A DNA stretch of 64,000 bases from Clostridium_AM sp963780135 (GCA_963780135.1 CAWAAR010000002.1:310001-374000); one strand, 5' to 3'. Numbered from the stretch's first letter, positions 25,605 to 35,914 are shown. Numbers and translations: made by a program. Notes: generated by a model not told the origin, from the sequence alone.

Positions 25605-26783
25605 ATGAAAGATAAAATGCTAAAATTTATTAATATAGGTTTAAAAGTAAAAAAAGTATTAACTGCTATTTTCTTTGTGTTCATAATCCCTATAACTTGT
25701 AGTTTTATTTTAGGGTATGAAATGCAAGGTCATCAAATTAAAAACATTCCAACTGTAGTTGTAGATCATGATAATTCTTCTTTTAGTCAGATGCTTGTTA
25801 AGGAAATAAAAAATAATGAAATATTTAATATAACTAACTATAGCAATAATGATTATGATGTTGAAAAGTTGATAGAAGATAATAAAGTAAGAGTGGGAGT
25901 TATTATTCCAAAGTCTTTTTCAAAAGATTTAAGTTCTGGAAATGCTCCTAAAGTTCTTGTATTTTATGACGGTTCACAAATGTCAATTACCAGTGCTGCT
26001 AAGTCTAGGATGGATGAAGTACTTTTGACAATAAAAACAGGATATTTACAGCAAGTAATGCAAGGAAAACTTGGCATAATGCCAGAAGTATCTAAAAACA
26101 ATGTACTTCCTATGTATTTTAGCTATAGACTTTTAAATAATCCTACTAGAGATTATACTAATTTTTTAAATCCAGGAATGTTAGTTTCTGTTATTCAAGT
26201 ATGTCTTGTAATGTTAGGAGTAGATATAGTTAAAAAGAAAGAAAAACATTACTTGTGGTTGTGGCTAAAAACTATTTTTTGGGGTGTAGTAGGAACGATT
26301 TCCACCCTAATAACATTAGGGATACAGATTAAATATTTTGGAGTACCATTTAGGGGTACAAGTAAGGGAGCAATTATATTAACATTGTTGTTTTGTATTG
26401 CAATAGTAAGTTATGGGGTTTTGGTAAGGCTCATTGTAACAGAAAAAATATTGTCAATACAGCTTGCAGCAGTATCAGTTTTGCCTACAAGCATATTGGG
26501 AGGGTATACATTCCCATTACTTGCAATGCCTGAATTTTTTCAAAAGTTTGCAAAAATTCTTCCTTTTGTACACTATGCAGGACCTATAAGGAAACTATTT
26601 ATTGCAGATATAGGAATAAGTTATATTATGCCAGAAATAAATTGGTTTATTAAATTTACAATTTATATGTGGATATTTTCATTAATAGTATTTTTTATAA
26701 AGAAGTTTGTTAAAAAGGGATATAATTATATTAAAGATAAGAAAAGTAAAATAGAAAATACTGAACAGGTGGTGGAGGTATGA
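25605..26783 (+). CDS. ABC-2 type permease 1
   Basis: This 392-residue protein has one N-terminal membrane segment (about 20-38), a large extracytoplasmic domain (about 40-185, 'VVVDHDNSSFSQMLVKEI', 'DNKVRVGVIIPKSFSKDL') and a C-terminal block of five to six membrane segments. This is the YbhR/YhhJ-type ABC2_membrane_3 arrangement. It starts 15 bp after the HlyD gene and its stop overlaps the next start (atga). Such permeases work as a pair with an ATPase. No ATPase gene is in this operon. Confidence 0.87.
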   Translation: MKDKMLKFINIGLKVKKVLTAIFFVFIIPITCSFILGYEMQGHQIKNIPTVVVDHDNSSFSQMLVKEIKNNEIFNITNYSNNDYDVEKLIEDNKVRVGVIIPKSFSKDLSSGNAPKVLVFYDGSQMSITSAAKSRMDEVLLTIKTGYLQQVMQGKLGIMPEVSKNNVLPMYFSYRLLNNPTRDYTNFLNPGMLVSVIQVCLVMLGVDIVKKKEKHYLWLWLKTIFWGVVGTISTLITLGIQIKYFGVPFRGTSKGAIILTLLFCIAIVSYGVLVRLIVTEKILSIQLAAVSVLPTSILGGYTFPLLAMPEFFQKFAKILPFVHYAGPIRKLFIADIGISYIMPEINWFIKFTIYMWIFSLIVFFIKKFVKKGYNYIKDKKSKIENTEQVVEV

Positions 26784-27964
26784 ATAAAAAAGAAATTATT
26801 AAAATCGCTATTATGAGAATGAAAAATGTTGCGATTATTATAGGGTTACCTGTTTTCTTCACCTGTCTTTTCTGTGTAGTATTTAGCAAGGTCTTTGTTG
26901 AACAAATACCTTTTGGAGTTTTAGACTTGGACAATTCATCTACATCAAGGACAGTTATAAGACAATTTGAAGATCATCCAGGTTTTAAAATTGTTTATCA
27001 TGCTCAATCTAATGATGAATTGAATGAAAAAATAAAAACAGAGAAAATTGCAGCGGCTATTATTATACCTAAGAATTTTGGTAAAGATGTACAGGAAATG
27101 AAAGCACCGAAGACAATACTATTAATAGATGAAACAAATATAGTAGTGGGAAACAATGCTTTATCTTTTGGAAGTGCTATATTAAACACTTTAAATGCAA
27201 AGATTCAACTTAATGTGCTAGAAGGAAATAATATGATTCCCTATTTGGCCCAGCAATCAGTTGGTTCCTTATCCTTTACTGAACGTATATTATATGACCC
27301 GCAATTGAGTTATGGTAAATATTTGATTTATGGTCTTATAGCTGTTTTGATTCAACAATCTTATTTAGCAGTGTTAACACCTATTTTAATTACGGAAAAA
27401 TCCAATATAGTAAAAATGAAACTTCGTTCAAAACAAGGAATAAAAAAGTTAGGTTTTTTCTCTTTAAGGATAATTTTATGTAGCTTATGTGCCTATATAG
27501 GTGCAGCTGTAAGTTTATATTGTGCAGGAAAGTATTTTAATATGCCTCTTAGGGGAACTTTAGTAAACTATTTTAAATTAATAACTGTATTTATTATAGA
27601 TCTTACTGCAGTAGGTTTCTTATTTTCTATTATTTTTAATAAAATTGGAGATTTTAACAGGCTTTCTATGTGTTTATCTGTACCTACATTTCTTACAGCA
27701 GGGTACTCTTGGCCTGAATACATGATGCCAACTGGATTTAGTCATATTGTTAAAGCTATATGGCCTATTATATATGTAGCAGAGCCTTTAAGAGCCATAA
27801 GCTTAAAAGCGTCAGGTACAAATGTTATACTTCCGTATATAAATGGAGGAATACATTACGCATTATTTTGGTTGCCAGTGGGAGTTTTATTGTATGTTAT
27901 TAAAATTGTAGTTTTTAAATATATATACAAAAAAATTTCAAATCCGCAGCAGGAAGCAGTATAA
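26780..27964 (+). CDS. ABC-2 type permease 2
   Basis: This 394-residue protein overlaps the previous gene by 4 bp, so the two are translationally coupled. It has the same architecture: N-terminal membrane segment, extracytoplasmic domain ('VLDLDNSSTSRTVIRQFEDHPGFKIVYH', read in segments), then about six C-terminal membrane segments ('GYSWPEYMMP' is the usual conserved motif before the last part). It probably forms a heterodimer with permease 1. Confidence 0.87.
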   Translation: MNKKEIIKIAIMRMKNVAIIIGLPVFFTCLFCVVFSKVFVEQIPFGVLDLDNSSTSRTVIRQFEDHPGFKIVYHAQSNDELNEKIKTEKIAAAIIIPKNFGKDVQEMKAPKTILLIDETNIVVGNNALSFGSAILNTLNAKIQLNVLEGNNMIPYLAQQSVGSLSFTERILYDPQLSYGKYLIYGLIAVLIQQSYLAVLTPILITEKSNIVKMKLRSKQGIKKLGFFSLRIILCSLCAYIGAAVSLYCAGKYFNMPLRGTLVNYFKLITVFIIDLTAVGFLFSIIFNKIGDFNRLSMCLSVPTFLTAGYSWPEYMMPTGFSHIVKAIWPIIYVAEPLRAISLKASGTNVILPYINGGIHYALFWLPVGVLLYVIKIVVFKYIYKKISNPQQEAV

Positions 27965-27991
27965 AAATTAATATCATATTATTTAATAAAT

Positions 27992-28030
27992 AAGGAGCTC
28001 TTTGAAAATACTTTCAAATGGCTTCTTTTA
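27992..28030 (+). terminator. Intrinsic terminator
   Basis: The stems aaggagc/gcttctt and tttgaaa/tttcaaa are followed by a long T-rich run. Confidence 0.75.
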
Positions 28031-28212
28031 TTTTTTTTATTTTAAAGGAGTTCCAAAATTAATTTGTCATATATTTTCTTGTTAAATACTAATTATATCT
28101 AATAAACCAAATATTTTCTGATAATTATGCATAGTAAAAATGACAAACTGATGATAAAAAGCTATTGATATGTGATATACTTAAATTATATTAAGCAAAA
28201 TGGAGGTACAAT

Positions 28213-29016
28213 ATGTCAGAGGAAAAACAAAATGTAGAAGTTGAACTGTCATTACCAGAAAGATTTGAAGCTATAGTGTCAGATGTGCAAAAAGATATTA
28301 TGAATGATGAAATTGCAGAGTTTGAACCAATAAAGGAAAATGATATAAATATATCCACCGTTTATACTTTTGATGATGGAGATGAAATAGAGGCTAAGGT
28401 ATATTTTAGAAATGGGTTATCTAAAAATGTTAATTTTGAATATGTACCTTTGATTATGGTTAATTCAAAAGACGAAGTAGTGGCTTCTAAGAATTTTGAT
28501 TTAAGAGAAATGGGAGATATTAAAGCAGCAGGAGCAAGACCCTGGAAACTTTGTTTTGAAAAAACTTGTGTAGATATGGAAAAATTTTCTCCTGAAGATT
28601 GTAAAATACTCTTTAATAAAAATATAAAAGCTGTAAACTATGCAAAGCTTGAATTTGAAGATTTTCCAGAAAATTTTAGTGATTTTAGAGGTGAATTTCA
28701 AAAATTCCTTGAGAATCTTCCTGGAATGGAAAAAGGAAAGTTTAGTGTATCAACTTTTAATATAGCTTTGCAGCAGAATGGTGCATTAATAGTAACTACT
28801 GTTATGAGAAATTCTGTAGAAAAGACAGTTAAAATAGAGGAGCTTCCAGTAACTATTAAAGATGAAAATGACAACATAATAGTTAATGGAAAATTTGATT
28901 TGAAAGACTTTACAATAAATCCAATGAAGGCTAAAGTGTGTACCTTAGCTTTTGAAACTAATTTAAATTCTGATTCAGTTGTAAATACTGATAAATGGAG
29001 AGTTGTTTTTGAATAG
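28213..29016 (+). CDS. SLAP-domain protein 1
   Basis: This 267-residue protein has no signal peptide or membrane segment, so it is probably cytoplasmic. Two SLAP-type domains are visible (about 40-140 and 175-265). Each has the pattern 'INISTVY.FDDGDEIEAKVY(F)RNG', 'VPLIMVNSKDEVVASK.FDL.EMG', 'GARPWK(L).FEK' in the first, and 'FSVSTFNIALQQNGALIVTTVMRN' in the second. In Bacillus such domains occur in the protein that assists S-layer export with SecA2. Here no SecA2 is in the window, but S-layer-like genes are nearby. The start follows tggaggt. A paralogue lies at 38468. Confidence 0.75.
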   Translation: MSEEKQNVEVELSLPERFEAIVSDVQKDIMNDEIAEFEPIKENDINISTVYTFDDGDEIEAKVYFRNGLSKNVNFEYVPLIMVNSKDEVVASKNFDLREMGDIKAAGARPWKLCFEKTCVDMEKFSPEDCKILFNKNIKAVNYAKLEFEDFPENFSDFRGEFQKFLENLPGMEKGKFSVSTFNIALQQNGALIVTTVMRNSVEKTVKIEELPVTIKDENDNIIVNGKFDLKDFTINPMKAKVCTLAFETNLNSDSVVNTDKWRVVFE

Positions 29017-29036
29017 AAGTTAACATTATGGTTAAA

Positions 29037-29070
29037 GAAAGAGGACGGTTAGTATTACTGTGCTCTTTTT
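29037..29070 (+). terminator. Probable intrinsic terminator
   Basis: aaagaggac and gtgctcttt can pair with small mismatches, followed by tttttt. Confidence 0.5.
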
Positions 29071-29196
29071 TACATATAAGTATTTTTAATGAAAAAATTA
29101 ATAAAAACTTAATAATTAATTTATTTTAGTTTAAGAAATATGAAATATAATGAAAATGTGGTAATATAAAGTTTTTTATAATAAAGGGGAATGAGT

Positions 29197-30534
29197 ATGA
29201 AGGGTAAATTAAAATCTATAAAGTTTAACAAAAAGGCAGGAATTATAATAATAGTTGCTATTGCAATTGTAGCAATAGGAGTAACTTCTTATGCTAAAGC
29301 GCACAAAGTTAAGGTTAAACAAGTAACTACATCTAAGGTATCTAAAAAGAAAGTAACTCAAAGTACTACAGTTACTGGAAATATTGAAGCAAAATATAGA
29401 AATGAAATAACTTTAAATCCAGCTCAAAAGGTAGTGAAAGTATTAGTTACTGAGGGTCAGCAAGTAAAAAAGGGTGATGTTTTAGTTCAATTAGATACTA
29501 TAGACCTTGAAAGCCAGCTAGAAAAGTCCAAGCTAACTTTAGAAGGGGACGAGTCTACTTTAAAACAGATTAGCGGCAGTGGCAGTGCTTCAGAAAATAG
29601 TAATGGCCAAAAAGAAATTACGCAAGCTCAAACAGCTTTAGAGAATGCTCAAAGAAATTATGATGATGCTAATAGAAAACTACAGCAAAACCAAAATTTA
29701 CTTAGTGGTGGATACATATCTAGGACTGATTTTGATGCTTCAAAAAAATCAGCAGATGATGCAGCAAGCAACCTTAGAGGAGCTGAAAGCACTCTTTCTA
29801 ATGCACAAACTTCTTTAGGAAATATAAATGCATCTAATAATGATAAAATAATTAGTCAAAGAAATAAAATAGCAATAACTAAATCAGATATAGAAAGTGC
29901 AAAAAAGAAAATAGAAGATAGCAAAATAAAAGCTAATACAGATGGAAAAGTAATAGTACTTGATGCAAAAGAAGATCAACTTCCTAAAGCAGATGATAAG
30001 ATTATAGTAGATGACAATTCACAATACAAAGTTTCTATAGATGTTAGCCAATATGATGCTACAAAGGTTGTAAAGGGTCAAAAGGCTAATATTAAAGTAA
30101 AGGGTTCAACTAAAAAATATACTGGTTCTGTTACTGAAATAGGCCAACTAGCTAGAACTAAAGCTACTGATACAGATAAAGAATATAAGGTTAATGTAAA
30201 GTTATTATTAGATAATCCAGATGAAAATATTAAAACTGGCTATGAAGCAGATGCAGAAATTATACTAAATGAAAAAGGAAGTACTCCTTCTGTGTCACTG
30301 GATAGCATAAAATCAGATAAAGGTACAAAGAAAAAATATGTTTATGTATTAGATAATAAAAATAAGGTTTCAAAGAGATTTATTAACACTGGTATAGAAA
30401 CTGATTATGATGCAGAGGTTATAAGCGGACTTAAAGAAGGCGAAAAATATATATTAAATCCAGCACAGGATCTTAAAGAAGGAGATACTGTAATGGAAGC
30501 TTCTAAGGCCGCAGCAGGAGGTACTAAGAAGTGA
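29197..30534 (+). CDS. HlyD/MacA-type periplasmic adaptor of an ABC exporter
   Basis: About 445 residues. The ATG at 29197 lies 6 nt after aagggga and is preferred over the ATG at 29191, which touches it. One N-terminal membrane segment (about 15-35), a lipoyl half ('VVKVLVTEGQQVKKGDVLVQLD'), a Gln/Ser/Asn-rich coiled-coil hairpin (about 105-245), the second lipoyl half, a beta-barrel and a membrane-proximal domain follow, the MacA/RND-MFP order. It overlaps the ATPase gene by 4 bp, forming a MacA-MacB-like operon in which ATPase and permease are separate, as usual in Firmicutes. Confidence 0.9.
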   Translation: MKGKLKSIKFNKKAGIIIIVAIAIVAIGVTSYAKAHKVKVKQVTTSKVSKKKVTQSTTVTGNIEAKYRNEITLNPAQKVVKVLVTEGQQVKKGDVLVQLDTIDLESQLEKSKLTLEGDESTLKQISGSGSASENSNGQKEITQAQTALENAQRNYDDANRKLQQNQNLLSGGYISRTDFDASKKSADDAASNLRGAESTLSNAQTSLGNINASNNDKIISQRNKIAITKSDIESAKKKIEDSKIKANTDGKVIVLDAKEDQLPKADDKIIVDDNSQYKVSIDVSQYDATKVVKGQKANIKVKGSTKKYTGSVTEIGQLARTKATDTDKEYKVNVKLLLDNPDENIKTGYEADAEIILNEKGSTPSVSLDSIKSDKGTKKKYVYVLDNKNKVSKRFINTGIETDYDAEVISGLKEGEKYILNPAQDLKEGDTVMEASKAAAGGTKK

Positions 30535-31238
30535 TAATTAAATTAGAAAACCTAGTTAAAATATATGATACAGGGTCTATACAGCTTAAAGCTCTAAAGG
30601 AAATTAATTTAGAAATTGAAGAAAAAGAATATGTAGCTATTATGGGTGCTTCAGGTTCAGGAAAGTCAACGCTTATGAATGTACTTGGATGTTTGGATCG
30701 TCTTAGCGATGGTAAGTATTATTTAGATGGTGTGGATGTAACATCTCTTGATGACAACAGCCTAGCAAGTATAAGAAACAGAAAAATAGGCTTTGTATTT
30801 CAAGCATTTAATTTACTACCTAAGCTTACAGCTCTTAAAAATGTTGAGCTTCCTATGATGTATGCAGGGGCATCAAAGAGTGAAAGAGAAAAAAAGGCAA
30901 AATGGGCTTTGGATAGAGTTGGATTGTCCGATAGAATACAACACAGGCCAAATGAAATGTCTGGAGGACAAAAGCAGAGAGTAGCTATAGCTAGAGCGCT
31001 AGTAAATGATCCGTCTATACTACTAGCAGATGAGCCTACAGGAAACTTAGATAGTGCCTCCAGCGAAGAAATCATGGGAATATTTCAAGAATTAAATGAC
31101 GAAGGGGTAACTATTGTTATGGTTACTCATGAGCCAGATATAGCTATGTACACAAAAAGAAACATAGTTTTTAAAGATGGAAATATAATTTCAGATAATA
31201 TGGTAAAGGAAAGAAGTATAGTTGGGGGGCAGAAGTAA
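30531..31238 (+). CDS. MacB/LolD-type ABC transporter ATPase
   Basis: This 235-residue protein starts with GTG overlapping the upstream stop (gtga). Walker A GASGSGKST, the Q-loop in 'FVFQAFNLLPKLTALKN', signature 'MSGGQKQRVAIARAL', Walker B 'ILLADEPTGNLD' and the H-loop 'VTHE' are all intact. The sequence is typical of the MacB/LolD/FtsE group. It powers the permease encoded by the next gene, whose start overlaps this stop (taatg). Confidence 0.95.
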   Translation: MIIKLENLVKIYDTGSIQLKALKEINLEIEEKEYVAIMGASGSGKSTLMNVLGCLDRLSDGKYYLDGVDVTSLDDNSLASIRNRKIGFVFQAFNLLPKLTALKNVELPMMYAGASKSEREKKAKWALDRVGLSDRIQHRPNEMSGGQKQRVAIARALVNDPSILLADEPTGNLDSASSEEIMGIFQELNDEGVTIVMVTHEPDIAMYTKRNIVFKDGNIISDNMVKERSIVGGQK

Positions 31239-32443
31239 TGAATGTTGGGGAAAGTTTTGAGTCTGCCTTGCAGAGTGTAAAGGCCAATAAGTTAAGATCT
31301 TTTTTAACTATGCTTGGTATAATAATTGGTATATCTTCTGTAATTACCATATCTTCCATAGGTGATGCTGTAAAACAATTCATTACAGGGGAATTTGAAG
31401 GAATGGGTAGTAATGTAGTTAATGTAATGATGAGCAGGGATGCTACAGATATAGAGGATAGAGATTACTTTACCCTTGAAGATATACAGTTTATAAAAGA
31501 TAAAATACCTGAAGCTACAGATGTAGTTGCTCAACTTTATACTAGAGGAAAATTAAAACTTGAAAATAAGTCAATTTCTATTGATGTAACAGCAGCTAAT
31601 GAAGGTCTTGATAAACTGTCAAATTTAAAAATAGTTAGTGGAAGATTTTTGAATGAACATGATATAGAGGCAGCTTCTAATGTAGGAGTAATAGATGCGA
31701 GCACAGCTGAAAAACTATTTAAAGATACAGAGGCTGTTGGTCAAAGTGTTAAAATTAAGGTAGATGATAACTATATTAATTTAAATATAGTAGGAGTTTT
31801 TAAAAGTCCAGACGATAATGCAGCTTCACTATTTGGAGGAAGCACAGCTACAATAACTATGCCTATAACTATTGCAGGTAAAGTAATGAAAGAAACGAAG
31901 ATTGGCAGTATGTCTGTAGTTCTTACGGATATGAGTAAAGCCAGTGAGATAAGTTCTAATATTGTAAAGATGATGGAAAATAGACATCAGACAAAAGGAA
32001 AGTATAGAGCAGAAGAAGGATTTAAAGGACTCGAAAGTATAAATAAAATATTAACTACAATTACAACTGTCCTTGCGGCAATTGCAGGCATATCACTTTT
32101 CGTTGGAGGCGTAGGCGTTATGAATATAATGCTTGTATCTGTAACAGAAAGAACAAGGGAAATTGGTATACGAAAGGCAATTGGAGCCAAAACTAGAGAT
32201 ATAAAGATACAGTTCTTGATGGAATCTATAATACTATGTCTTATAGGAGGCATAATAGGAACTATAATAGGTATATCTGTAGGTAAAATTGCGGGCAGTT
32301 TGATAAAGGTATCTGTTGGAGTATCCTTTAAAACAATATTTATAGCTTTTTCATTCTCATCAGCAATTGGTATATTCTTTGGATTATATCCAGCAGGAAA
32401 AGCAGCAAAATTAGATCCTATTGAAGCTTTAAGATATGAATAA
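31238..32443 (+). CDS. MacB-type (FtsX-like) ABC permease
   Basis: This 401-residue protein has the four-helix MacB topology: N-terminal membrane helix (about 18-42, 'LRSFLTMLGIIIGISSVI'), a large extracytoplasmic domain (about 45-270), then three membrane helices with 'VGGVGVMNIMLVSVTERTREIGIRKAIGA' by segments and the ending 'YPAGKAAKLDPIEALRYE'. Such transporters work by mechanotransmission, exporting peptides, lipoproteins or drugs with the adaptor and sometimes a TolC partner. Confidence 0.93.
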   Translation: MNVGESFESALQSVKANKLRSFLTMLGIIIGISSVITISSIGDAVKQFITGEFEGMGSNVVNVMMSRDATDIEDRDYFTLEDIQFIKDKIPEATDVVAQLYTRGKLKLENKSISIDVTAANEGLDKLSNLKIVSGRFLNEHDIEAASNVGVIDASTAEKLFKDTEAVGQSVKIKVDDNYINLNIVGVFKSPDDNAASLFGGSTATITMPITIAGKVMKETKIGSMSVVLTDMSKASEISSNIVKMMENRHQTKGKYRAEEGFKGLESINKILTTITTVLAAIAGISLFVGGVGVMNIMLVSVTERTREIGIRKAIGAKTRDIKIQFLMESIILCLIGGIIGTIIGISVGKIAGSLIKVSVGVSFKTIFIAFSFSSAIGIFFGLYPAGKAAKLDPIEALRYE

Positions 32444-32481
32444 AATTAAGAATTACAGAAGTTATATTTAACAAGTTAAAC

Positions 32482-32512
32482 AAATCCCGTACTTTTTTAA
32501 AGTGCGGGATTT
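32482..32512 (+). terminator. Intrinsic terminator
   Basis: The 14-bp stem aaatcccgtacttt / aaagtgcgggattt (one G-U) has a ttt loop and ends the HlyD-ATPase-permease operon. Confidence 0.88.
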
Positions 32513-32661
32513 ATTCACAAAATGATGAATTTTTTACATATAATAGCTTAAATATGGAATAAACAGGGTATGCACTACTTGAATTTTCTTAAAATTTGGT
32601 ATATTCTTAAAATTATACAGATATATATTTTTTCAGTTGATTTAAGAAGGAGGTTATTAAC

Positions 32662-34796
32662 ATGAGTACTTATTTAGTTCTTATTTTCCTCTCCATACTT
32701 ATTTCCATAGTGGTAATACTTTTTCTTGTTAAATTTATATTTTCACAGGACAAAGGTACTGAAGAAATGCAGAGTATATCAAATGCCATTAAAGAAGGTG
32801 CCATGGCATTTATAAAGAGACAGTACAAAACTATATTTTCTCTGGCCCTTATAACTGTTTTACTAATTATTGTTGCAAATTATTTTGGCAATCTATCTAA
32901 AGGTTCTGATGTAGCAGTTAAATATGCATGGCATATTGGAGTTGCTTTTGTAACTGGTGCTTTATGTTCAGGGCTTTCTGGATATATAGGAATGTACATG
33001 GCAGTTAACTCAAATATACGAGCTGCTGCTGGGGCTAAAAAAGGCTTGAACAGTGCACTAACAATAGCTCTTAGAGGTGGAGCAGTTACAGGACTTGCAG
33101 TTACTTCACTTTCGCTTTTAGGAGTAACTACATTATTCTTAATTTATGGTGGAATATCAAATAATGATACTTTAATAAAAGAAGCTCCTTCATTATTAGT
33201 TGGATTTGGCTTTGGAGCATCTTTTGTGGCTCTTTTTGCTCAACTAGGAGGAGGTATTTATACAAAGGCAGCTGATGTAGGTGCAGATTTAGTTGGGAAG
33301 GTTGAAGCAGGTATACCAGAAGACGATCCAAGAAATCCAGCAGTTATAGCAGATCTAGTTGGAGACAATGTAGGAGATTGTGCAGGAAGAGGTGCAGACC
33401 TTTTGAATCTACTGCTGCAGAGAATATAGGAGCTATGATACTTGGAGTTGCACTTTATCCTGTGTTTGGCTGGAAGGGAATTTTATTCCCACTGGTAACA
33501 GCAGCTGTAGGCATTATATCTTCTATAGTTGGACTATTCTTTGTTAAGGCTGATGACAATACAGACAACCCTATGTCTGCCTTGTATAAAGGATACTTAG
33601 TTACTACAGTATTGAATTTAGTGTTTATATATTTTATTATTAAGTCCATGTTTTCGGGAACTTTACCTAATGGCGGAAATATAAATTATTTTTATTTGTA
33701 TTTATGTGCTTTCTGTGGAATAGCTTTAAGTTATGTATTCGTAGTAATTACAGACTATTATACTTCATATAAATATAGACCAGTTAAATCTATTGCAGAA
33801 GCTTCAAAAACAGGAGCTGCAACAAATATAATTACAGGTATATCAGTAGGTATGGAATCTACTGCACTGCCAGTACTTTCAGTGTCACTTGCAATATTTT
33901 CAGCCTATAAGCTGGGAGAATATGCACTGCCTAATATAACTAATGGAGGTTTTTATGGTATTGCTATAGCTACAATAGGTATGCTTTCTAGCTGTGCATA
34001 TATACTTGCTATGGATACGTTTGGACCTATTACAGACAATGCTGGTGGTATTGTGGAAATGTCTGGAGCACCGGATGAAATAAGACTTATAACAGACAAA
34101 TTAGATGCTTGCGGTAATACCACTAAAGCTTTAACAAAAGGTTATGCTGTAGGCTCAGCAGCATTAGCAACTTTTCTGTTATTCTTTGCATATTTAGAGC
34201 AGGTAAAAACTATACTGGGTAGACCTTTAGATTCTGTGTTTCCTGTGGATATTGGTAAAAGTGAAGTATTTATAGGTGCTTTTTTAGGAGCTATGGTGGT
34301 TTTCCTTTTCTCTTCAGCAGCTATACGTTCTGTAGGAAAAGCAGCACAATATGTTATTTTAGAGGTTAGAAGACAGTTTAAAGAAATACCAGGCATAATG
34401 GAGGGAACAGCTAAACCAGATTATGCAAATTGTGTGGATATAGTTACTAAAGGTGCTTTAAAGGAAATGATATTACCAGGAATAATACCTATAAGTGCTC
34501 CAATTTTAGTTGGTGTAATTCTTGGAAAAGAAGCTGCAGCAGGTTTCTTAATGGTATGTACTATAACTGGAGTAATTATGGCACTGTTTTTAAATAATGG
34601 CGGTGGTGCCTGGGATAATGCTAAAAAGTATATAGAACTTGGAAATTTAGGAGGAAAGAAATCAGAAACTCACAAAGGTGCTGTGGTTGGTGATACTGTA
34701 GGTGATCCATTTAAAGACACTGCAGGACCATCAATACATGTGCTTATAAAACTTATAAGTACACTTACTCTTGTATTAGTTTCTTTGTTTAGCTAA
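32662..34796 (+). pseudogene. hppA: Membrane-bound proton-pumping pyrophosphatase, one frameshift
   Basis: This gene pumps H+ out of the cytoplasm using pyrophosphate. Two overlapping frames (32662-33429 and 33378-34796) together encode about 711 residues, the normal family size. The first ends just after 'DVGADLVGKVEAGIPEDDPRNP' and 'DNVGDCAGRGADL'; the second resumes at 'FESTAAENIGAM'. Adding one T to the tttt at 33401-33404 restores GADLFES. Later motifs are intact ('DTFGPITDNAGG', 'DTVGDPFKDTAGPS'). The residue after GNTT is Lys (GNTTKALTKGYAVGSA), which marks the K+-independent H+ type. The start follows aaggaggt. Whether the frameshift is real or a sequencing error cannot be decided here. 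Confidence 0.92.
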
Positions 34797-34801
34797 TATA
34801 T

Positions 34802-34853
34802 CAGAATAAAAAGTCAGAAGTGAAGTGAAATTCGCTTCTGACTTTTTATTCTG
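34802..34853. terminator. Strong terminator after hppA
   Basis: A 23-bp stem (cagaataaaaagtcagaag / cttctgactttttattctg core, one G-U) has a 6-nt loop and A- and T-runs on the two sides, so it can work in both directions. Confidence 0.88.
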
Positions 34854-34933
34854 CAAACTATGGCTTAAGTGTTGTAAATACACACTAGAAAGGTTATACT
34901 TAATTCACTAAACAAGCAAGATGCGAAGCATTT

Positions 34934-34968
34934 TTTTGAGAGGACAGAGTACAATTGTCCTCTCAAAA
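34934..34968. repeat. Second hairpin in the hppA-EamA gap
   Basis: A perfect 13-bp inverted repeat (ttttgagaggaca / tgtcctctcaaaa) with a 9-nt loop follows another small atgc-gaa-gcat hairpin. It might be a leader structure of the next gene or a remnant of a mobile palindrome. Confidence 0.55.
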
Positions 34969-35008
34969 TTAAGGTGTTAATTAATAATTCATAAAGGAAG
35001 TGAATAGT

Positions 35009-35914
35009 ATGGTAGAAAAGATAAGATCAAATAGAAAAAAAAGTTTCATGGCGGATATGTCTCTGTTTTTTGTTTCACTACTTTGGGGAGGCGGATTTGT
35101 GGCTGTAAAGGATGCAGTAAACAATGTAAGTCCTCTTTACATGATGTCCATTAGGTTTATATTTTCAGCTATACCCTTAGCTTTAATTTTTCATAAAAAG
35201 TTTAAAAATATTAAAAAACAGGATATTATATCAGGACTTATTATAGGATCATTCTTATTTTCAGCTTTTACGGCACAAACTATAGGTATACAGTATACAA
35301 ATGCTGGGAAACAAGCGTTTTTGACTACGGTATATGTAGTTATAATACCTTTTCTTGTGTGGATAGTAGATAAAAATAAACCAGATTGCTATTCTATAAT
35401 GTCTACAGTGTTGGCGTTTATAGGAATAGCTTTTTTAAGTATTAATAGTGGATTCAAATTAGATATGAATTTAGGGGATTGGCTAACATTGATTTCAGCA
35501 TTCTTATTTGCTGCGCATATAATTTCTGTGGCTCATTTTACTAAGGGTACAAACCCTATTGTACTTTCAGTACTCCAGTTGGGTTTTGCAGGGATCATGT
35601 CTTTAATTTCTGCATTAATATTTGAGCCTAAATTTAATGGAATAAGTAATGATGCGTTGTTTTCTATGTCTTACATTGTAGTCTTTAGTACAATGATACC
35701 TTTTTTAATTCAAAATGTAGCTCAAAAATATACTCACCCCAATCATGTAGGAATAATACTTAGTTTTGAATCTGTATTTGGAGCAATTTTATCTGTTATA
35801 TTTTTGAAGGATGTTTTTACAATAAATATGATTATAGGATGTATTATTATATTTGCTGCTGTAATCATTTCTGAAACTAAGTTAAATTTTTTAAAGGGTA
35901 TTTCGAAAAAATAA
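35009..35914 (+). CDS. EamA/DMT-family transporter
   Basis: This 301-residue integral membrane protein has ten predicted helices and two EamA repeats ('LLWGGGFVAVKDAVNNVSPLYMMSIRF' by segments in the first; 'LSFESVFGAILSVIFLKD' in the second). These are drug/metabolite exporters of wide specificity, and no substrate can be read from sequence. The ATG at 35009 is 8 nt after aaaggaag. It is flanked by terminators or gaps, so it is probably a single-gene unit. Confidence 0.88.
   Translation: MVEKIRSNRKKSFMADMSLFFVSLLWGGGFVAVKDAVNNVSPLYMMSIRFIFSAIPLALIFHKKFKNIKKQDIISGLIIGSFLFSAFTAQTIGIQYTNAGKQAFLTTVYVVIIPFLVWIVDKNKPDCYSIMSTVLAFIGIAFLSINSGFKLDMNLGDWLTLISAFLFAAHIISVAHFTKGTNPIVLSVLQLGFAGIMSLISALIFEPKFNGISNDALFSMSYIVVFSTMIPFLIQNVAQKYTHPNHVGIILSFESVFGAILSVIFLKDVFTINMIIGCIIIFAAVIISETKLNFLKGISKK

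Noticed and set aside
30531..31238. MacB-type ATPase as the missing partner of the ABC-2 permeases at 25605 and 26780
   Set aside because: It belongs to the MacB/LolD group, is translationally coupled to its own FtsX-like permease and adaptor, and lies beyond a terminator and a separate gene.
33378..34796. Second pyrophosphatase-like ORF as a separate gene
   Set aside because: It starts in a wrong frame (MCRKRCRP) without a ribosome site and continues the same protein after a one-base shift.
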